Origin: Vanessa cardui
Taxonomy: Eukaryota > Arthropoda > Insecta > Lepidoptera > Nymphalidae
DNA: 64,000 nt
Direction: 5' to 3'
NCBI RefSeq assembly: GCF_905220365.1
Contig: NC_061141.1
Location: 6,703,501-6,767,500, forward strand
Positions 56,741 through 64,000 of the stretch are shown piece after piece; position 1 is the stretch's first letter, and the number at the start of each line of letters is the position of its first letter. Under the pieces are notes generated by a model, which was not told the DNA's origin, searched no databases, and was given only the letters and a program-made list of their open reading frames with translations. The translations under genes were made by a program, and so were the position numbers.

Positions 56741-59700
56741 CATAAAAAAAACGCTTCCTAAGTGTGCCAGTCGCATGTATATAGTTTTATTTTTTGGAAA
56801 TTAACCGCTCGTTACCCTTTCGAGATCAATCAGTAATAGAATGACTATTCGTTAAATGGACACAAATTGCCCGGGCAGAAATCAACTGGGAGACCATGCG
56901 AAGATATATCTTAGAAAATGAAGTGCTAACTTAGGCTAGAATTGTGAAAATAAACATTTATCAGAGTATTGTATCTTGCATGTTTTTTTTTAAACATCGT
57001 TACAATATTCAAATTGATTTTTAAAACTTCACTTTTAATGACTATTAACAATTTCGTTAATACAAATTGTCGCATAATTATATATTTAAATACTATTATT
57101 TTAATCAAATTGGTACATAAAACGTATAAAATTGGCACATTATCTAGCGGTACATTTATATTTTATACGAATATAATACACTATAAGTACAATTTAAACA
57201 AGTATCGAAGACAGCAGTGTCAATATTAAGCACTTGCTACCCGCAGGGTACATACACAGTTGGTGCCTGAGATACAGATAATCAACATTTTTTCTCGAAC
57301 ACCGCAATATCTGCCAAAACCATGCGTATAGTACGACACACCTTAAATGTAGCATCGGCAAATTCAATGAAACCGATTACTGCCGATTTATACAACCAAA
57401 AGAAATAGCTCTCTATCGCACCATTCGACGCCTTTCGTTGCTATAGATTCTCGCGTTAGTTCCACTCAAGAAAGCAAGTGCATGACATAAATCGACATAT
57501 GATATTACAAGTTATTACTTTTGTGTAGATATCATATTCACATAAGAAATAAATATTGATAATTTCTTTTATTTTTTAAGTTTTACGAATTTTGCCGATG
57601 CTACATCTAAGTTGTGTCGTACTGAACTGAACGATTATTTTTAGGGAAATATACATGTGTATCGATGATACGAACGCACTAATGTCACTTTCCGTAAGTG
57701 CAATTTGCGATGAAACACTTTCTTAGTCCACGGGCAGCGATTATTAATAATTAGAATATTGCATAGATGCATTCAATAATTGTTACAGGTATCGAAAACA
57801 ATTTTAGATGAGAGAGCGAATTCAAACAAAACTTCAGTTAAATACACATACACAATAGACGTCTTCCAAACATAATTTCCAAAATAAATTAGATATTTAA
57901 TAAAAAAAGTAGCGATTTTAAATTATTTATGTAAATAATTGAATGAAATACCAAGTTCTTATTTTATTTGACACTTACGACGACCTAGATTTATCTTAAC
58001 AGTTAATAATTCGTAAGACATTTGTATTTAATTTCCTTGTCATGGATTTACAAAAATTATCCGAAGGTGAAGCAGCAGATACAAGATCAACGTTTATTAA
58101 TAATAAACAAGTATTGTACACTTCCATACAATATATTCAGATTATAAGCTACGTTTTGTTTTATTATTATTAACTCCGACGATTAAAGATTTGCTTCCAT
58201 CGCGGGCTCTCTTAGAGTTCCGTGCTACTAATGTTTAAGAAACTCGACTGTCTCGAGAGGTTTAATTTAAACTGCAACTCAGGATTTTTATAAAAAAGGA
58301 ATCCCGTAGCAGCCCATACATTGTCTGTTGGTAAGACCGTGTTCATACACAACGTATACAGACTATATAAATTTGATAATAATATAACTTCAAATATTGT
58401 AATTACTAATAACCATCAGCTATATTATTAATAATGAAAACTTGTATCCATCAAATTAAATTGCACGAACTATCATTTATATAAAAGATTAATATAAGGT
58501 GTTCAAGCCTAACGCAAAAATAATAAAAGAGCAAGGTTCATACTTTGCTTACTTCCCAGTCACAATCGTGCTGAAAAAACATATCTTCTAACATAGCATA
58601 TAATAATATAATAATTAATCGTTATAAGCAAAGCACATACACTTATAATAACTGCTATTGATATTCCATTTTGAGTTTTAATTAGGAAAACGTGATCGGT
58701 TTACAAATTCGGAAATGATATTATTTGGACGTTTTAACATTTTTTTAATATGAAACTTACTTTTAACTTACGAAATTGCATAGATATATGTTATATAACA
58801 TACATTCAGACATTTGAAACACTTATTTCTATTATAAATAAAGTATGATAAAATTAACAAATAAATACTCCATCTAAATAAGTATGCTTAAGAACATGCT
58901 TCAAATAATTATACTAGTCCGCCAATATTAAAACAAATAGGAAAATTTTAGAACTATTTTGATATAGCCTATTGCCACCATAGAAGGATAAAAGCTAAGC
59001 AAACTATTTTTAATATTGATTCGACATAATGCCATTGGTAGAGAGCCTGTATGATATTAGTTATGAATTTTCTTAAAAAAATTGAACTATAATCGGAATT
59101 TTGAAAGTAAAATTGACGTGAACACAAGTAATTTAGTGATTACTAATCAAGATTTGCTTGCAGTGCACAATAAAGTTGAACTATTTGCAAAAAACAAGGA
59201 ATACATACATCTAAGGTTTATTTATCTTGCCTTATATAAGTTTTTAAATTGGAACTTAATAGAAGTGATTAAATTGTTCATGTAAATAAATACTTTAAGA
59301 CATAATCAAAATATACTAATCTAAAATCTCAATGTATTCTACTTTAAAAAAGTATTTCATACAAAATTTAATTTTATATTACTATTGGAACGTAACATAC
59401 GACAAAATAGAGTAATCAATTCTGTTGCATGTTTATAAAAGGGCCAAAGTACAGTTATCATTATAATTTAAACTAAATTTTACTATTTACCAAATCATTT
59501 AAAAATAATAAATTTATCTACGTAAGTTTACAGAAGTATTAAATGTAATCTCATGTGTTTAAATGAAGATGAGAATGTGAATTGTTTACGAGTAAATGAC
59601 GTCAGCATTTGAAACAATATGGCTAACATATGTTTTTTTTAAGAAGATTAAATTAATGATTGTTGTAATACGTACTAATATTTATTGTGTATTTTTTGGT

Positions 59701-60524
59701 TTCTTACAATAAAGATTATATTAAAAATGGTTATTGATCGTTACTTTATTTAATATTTACATACAAATACATATATATATATTTTAGCTGTTTAATTGTA
59801 ACTAACCGTTTCTTAGGGATTAAACCGATTTCCATTTAATAATTACCAAACTAATTTTTCTCTAGCAACCTACAGAATGTCATATTGACGCACTATCAAA
59901 AATTTTTATGCTATATAGAAGATTTTTGTCTTCAAATCCACAGCCTTTTGTCCAGAATACTTACAAATAAGTTGGAATATTAATAATCTCAAAAATTCAC
60001 CGAGTGAATTTATATGTGATTTTATATTTATATCTGACAGTGGTTAGTTACAGTGGGTATTATTCAATTTAGGGTACATTGATGACCGTCGAAAATGTGT
60101 ACAACTAATGATAATTATTATTAGATTTTACTAACAAGTTTATATAACAAATTAATGTACAAATACAAAAATCACACTAAATAAAAGAAGCTTGCATTTC
60201 TACGACTTTGAAATTTTAAATTCTTCTGATTAAAGGTAATTTCACTATCAATAGAACATTTCGGTTCTATTGAGTGATGCATTTGCATTCAATTAAACTA
60301 GCAGATATCAACATGAGAAAAAACAATGTGAATATAAACAAGTAATACGAATGTCAACCTCAAAGTTGATAAGAGAGAAAGAGATAGCATTCTTCTCTTG
60401 AAAATAATCGTGGCATCTGTTGCATCAGTTACCCAAAATCCATAAATTAAATTTTGATCTCGACCAATTTTTAATTTATTTATTAATTTAGCACTTGCGC
60501 CATTGGCCCACACTGTTCGTCCCT
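56741..60524. other. Gene-free AT-rich stretch downstream of the Rab gene
   Basis: The Rab33-like transcript (minus strand) ends somewhere here; the first AATAAA downstream of its stop is at about 60474-60484 (complement of tttatttatt). Frames such as 59082-59285 plus show no motif. Repeat content is notably lower than in the UBR introns. Confidence 0.45.
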
Positions 60525-63322
60525 CTAGCTGCAGAGGCAGCTATCATTACTCGAGTTGTTCCGCTTCTGTCGCGATAACGTCACAAGTCTGGGACCACGT
60601 TCACCCTGGAATATAAGAAAATCATATATAAATTAAATTACATCTGATACTAGATGTCACCCGCGACTTCGGTCGCGTTTTAGGTTCTTTATATTTTATA
60701 GGAAGGGCAAAGCTTCTTACCAAACTGGCCTTGACAGCCTAATATGTCAACAATCATTTTAGTTTATAATATACACAAACAAATATCGCTTATAGACTGT
60801 TCGACCAGATTGGGACAGTTGTAGTGGATTTCCTCATTGATGTCTCATCTAAAATAAAATAGTATGATTTGTTAATTTTGAAATAATCACCTCAACACTG
60901 AGGACGCGCAGCGGCTGCTTGGAATACAGCTTGTGAGCCAACGTCATGAATATGGATTCCACGTTATCACACTCGGAGTCCAAGAAAGCTGATGTTTCGA
61001 ATAACTGGAAAATATAATAAATATTATAACTCTTGTCATTTTCATAAAGTAATGGACATTAGCCTTTGTGCTATTCTATAAGATACTGCCTGTTGCTACG
61101 CGATACCGAATTGCAAACTGGGTGTATAAAATTACATCGTTCACCTCTCCTTAATATATTAAATATCGACCGTCACAACCCAACGGGCAAAACAAGTTAT
61201 TATTCAAGGAGGCGGCATAGACGCGCACGTTACGTACGTACGCACGCACGCGCACGTTACATACGTGAGTGCGCGTGCGTGCGTACTCTCACTATGATAG
61301 CCGAAAGGTTGGATTTGTTTTGTTGCAGCCTGTGCTTGCAAAGGATTGACACATATTCCCATATACAAAATAAACACTTATTTTCAATTTATTGTTAAAC
61401 TTGCTTTAATATCGAATTGGGACAACATCCATGATATACGGTTTTGCATTATAAATAAATAAAAAATCTTAGTTCAAAGATATGTATCGCCAATAACATC
61501 TTACATTGGAGTGGTATCTATCTATATATGTAATACTATGATATACGTCTGAGTCAACAAATAAATCGCCAATATTAAAAAAATAAATGAAGATTTGTAG
61601 TCACCGGCATGCCATGCTTGTCGGCGAGGCGCTGGGCGTAGGTGGTGGCCAGCCGCGACTCGGGCGTGCCGCAGTCGCACTTGTTGCCGACGAGCACGCG
61701 CGGCGCGCCCGTCAGCCCGTGCGACTCCACTTCCTGCATCCAGTTTGCTATGGACTGCAACATATTATACTTTTATATATGTCTTTATCAATTATCAAAT
61801 TTAATATACAACAACAGCCTGTAAATTCCCACTGCTGGGCTAAAGACCTCCTCTCCCTTTGTGGAGAAAGTTTGAAACATATTCCACCATGCTATTCCAA
61901 TGCAGATTGGTGGAATACACATGTGGCAGAATTTCTATGAAATTTGTCATAAGCAGGTTTCCTCACGATGTTTTCCTTCACCACTGAACATGAGATGAAT
62001 TATAAAGACAAATTAAGCACATGAATCAGCGGTGCTTGCCTGGGTTTGAACCAGCAATCATCAGTTGAGATGCACACGTTCTAACCACTGGGCCATCTTG
62101 ACATATTAAAATTTAATATGTTAAATTCTTATTCTATTAGTAAGTCAGTATGTAGTTAACATCAATCATATACCAACAGGAAGGCCCTACCTCTAGATAA
62201 ACACAATCATTTACATAATAATAATAACAAATAAGTTTATTAACAAAAATAATAGCAAGAATAATATAGGCTGATAATTTTTTTTTCCAACATTAACATA
62301 TAATTTAATTATGTTAATACCGAGAAGCTAATTGTAGCAATGACTACAGAGACATAAGTGTTTGGCTTATCAATATCTACTCTCTCTGAGCAAGTACCAG
62401 CCACTCATTGTATTCCAATGCCAAATAGCAATACTACAGACAAACAGTATTGTTGAGTAAGTCAGTGTAATTACAAGCACAAAAATCATAACATCTTAGT
62501 ATCTAAATAAACATAATGATGATAATGTATTTAGCAATGGTTAATACTTTTTATAGTTCCAATTTCATAAAAATATGTAAGATGAGCACAGATTGTAAAA
62601 ATACCAAATGTTGCATGATAAAAGTATATAAGTTTCTCAAATTTGCAATAATGATATGAAGTTGCACAGTGTTTATTTATACAGGCTTGAGAGGGTAAAT
62701 TCTGGACTACACCTCTAAATAATTATTTTAATTTTAAAAATAGAACATAGATTTCCATTACCAATTTTTAAATAATATACATGCATGCTATACGTTATAA
62801 TGTTTAATGTAAATATTAACTTACATGAAATGTTTCTGGTTTTGTGACATCATAAACTATAACAACAGCATGCACATTCCTGTAATAGTGCTGCACCATG
62901 GACTTCCGGAACCTTTCTTGACCTGCGGTATCCCATAGCTGCAACTACAAAATTAAATAACTCTTTTAATTATAACGTAATAATAAATAATTTAATAAAT
63001 GTCAAAACTAACCAGTACTATTTGTAATTTATATTATTATTACTTCATTCTATTATTTCTTATGGACAGTTTATAAAATATAAAATGATACTAAGGTTTA
63101 TAGTTTAATACACTTTGATATTACCTTTATATCTTCATTGCGTATGCGTACGGTTCTTTCTCTGAAATCCACCCCGATAGTAGCCTCAGATTTATCCAGA
63201 AACTGACCTTCACAAAAGCGATAAGTGAGGCATGTTTTACCCACTCCAGAATCTCCAAGAACAATAATCTTAAACACCTTCTTCTGTTTTAATCCAGGTA
63301 TTGTTTCATTTGCTTCGGACAT
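60525..63322 (-). CDS. Rab33: Rab33-like small GTPase (5 exons, 220 aa)
   Basis: Exons in transcription order: 63322-63125, 62944-62825, 61754-61605, 61004-60891, 60605-60525; all junctions GT/AG, phase 0. The start is the ATG at 63322 (MSEANETIPGLKQKKVFKII); no in-frame ATG was seen upstream. G motifs: GDSGVGKT (23-30), switch I Thr in EATIGVDFRERT, WDTAGQE (70-76), NKCD (130-133), ETSAF (159-163). KSMVQHYYRNVHAVV and TYRFCEGQF are characteristic of the Rab33 subfamily (Golgi traffic and autophagosome formation via Atg16L in mammals). The tail is SCLCS: two cysteines in a CxC arrangement with one residue after them, suitable for double geranylgeranylation. G5 has SAF where SAK is usual. Confidence 0.93.
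61238..61286. repeat. Alternating purine/pyrimidine hairpin in Rab33 intron 3
   Basis: gtacgcacgcacgcgcac (61238-61255) pairs perfectly with 61269-61286 across a 13-nt loop. The arms are strictly alternating purine-pyrimidine, a composition prone to Z-DNA and cruciform formation. Confidence 0.8.
61808..62104 (-). mobile_element. tRNA-derived SINE, family 1
   Basis: Minus-strand copy from caacaacagcctgtaaattc to gggccatcttgac, in intron 2 of the Rab33 gene, same strand as the gene. Confidence 0.85.
62380..62540 (+). mobile_element. Degenerate copy of short repeat family 2
   Basis: Eroded match with ccactcattgtattc, aacagtattgttgagtaagt, cagtgtaattacaagcacaa and ataacatcttagt. It lies in Rab33 intron 2. 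Confidence 0.5.
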
Positions 63323-64000
63323 TGCATATAAATCTTTGTACAAAAATATTTAAAAATACATATCAAGATTAGAATAAGAGGATAATATCAATATTTTGTT
63401 CCCTGATATTGAATTGATAATAATTGACACTGACATATAAAAACTGTCAAAGAGATACTGCGATATAATTACAAAAATAATTTGATACCGTAGATTTTTA
63501 TTACTTATTTTTATTTTATATTATCCCAGAATTTAATATTCGAAAATCACATAATGTTTACACCTAAATAAAAAATAAATTTGAATTTCTAATGTTGGAT
63601 TAAATACTCTTGTATTTACTAAGTTATTTGTTGGTTCTTCTCGGAAATGTCCACATAGTTAAATATTGAAGCGGTGGTAGCTTTATGTTTTATACAATTA
63701 ATAATACAATTCTGAAAAATATGACAATTCAAAAGTGATTATTAAAAATCCTATTTGAATAAAGTATATTGTATTTCTAATAAATTTCAAAAATAGTATA
63801 AATTCTTAATTTTATTATACTTTGCTTGATGATATCTCATAATTCAAAAAAACGGTTAAAAATTAGAACAGACTCGACAGCCACATAATCCATGAATTGA
63901 TTTTTTGTTGTATTCATGATTCAACTTAATATTATAATAATATGTATTAAGTGTAGCTTAAATTGAACGTACCTAGTAGTTTTATTTTTACTGTATATGG
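63323..64000. other. Upstream of the Rab33 gene: 5' UTR, promoter and intergenic
   Basis: AT-rich, with no coding frame. The transcription start of the minus-strand Rab gene should lie here, but no motif fixes it. Confidence 0.4.

Noticed and set aside
59082..59285. 67-codon plus-strand frame
   Set aside because: Asn/Ile/Leu-rich composition expected from AT-rich DNA; no motif, no splice context.
63323..63343. N-terminal extension of the Rab33 protein beginning MYKDLY
   Set aside because: The codon at 63343-63341 is TTG, not ATG; the first ATG in frame is at 63322.
1..64000. CRISPR arrays, operons, attachment sites, prokaryotic promoters
   Set aside because: None seen; the window is eukaryotic, and the only regular repeats are microsatellites and dispersed elements.

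Overview
The window is AT-rich nuclear DNA of a lepidopteran insect, most likely a butterfly. The evidence is intron-rich conserved animal genes, large AT-rich introns, several recurring short retroelement families (two of roughly 290 bp, one with a tRNA-like head), LINE 3' ends with TTTGAT-type tails, and hAT, Helitron-like and TIR elements. There is no bacterial or viral gene organisation. All gene models were built by reading translations and splice sites by eye.

Layout. (1) 1-202, minus strand: 5' end of an RBM28/Nop4-like RNA-binding protein gene that runs off the left edge. (2) 1980-5418, plus strand: a complete six-exon NDUFAF7 gene (mitochondrial complex I assembly methyltransferase, 439 aa). 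(3) About 5.4-17.2 kb: no convincing gene; LINE fragments, repeat fragments and inverted repeats. (4) 17231-52250, plus strand: one large gene of 28 coding exons for an 1800-aa UBR1/UBR2-type N-recognin E3 ubiquitin ligase, with UBR box, ClpS-like N-domain, basic E2-binding helix, RING-H2 and C-terminal autoinhibitory region. All 28 exons join in frame. Its first coding intron is 13.7 kb and its introns are crowded with transposable elements. (5) 54743-54814, minus strand: tRNA-Trp(CCA). (6) 55-60.5 kb: AT-rich and nearly featureless. (7) 60525-63322, minus strand: a complete five-exon Rab33-like small GTPase (220 aa).

The genes are housekeeping loci in different pathways (ribosome biogenesis, complex I assembly, N-degron proteolysis, Golgi/autophagy traffic), and I see no sign that they act together. 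The most unusual material is transposon-related. A 2.9-kb element with perfect 24-bp terminal inverted repeats carries a decayed ORF family with a GHGKGAPDGIGA motif, inside the first intron of the UBR gene. An hAT remnant lies almost against the 3' splice site of UBR coding exon 25. A jockey-like LINE is inserted in another LINE with a visible target duplication. Pairs of inverted SINEs bracket the two exons that encode the UBR box.
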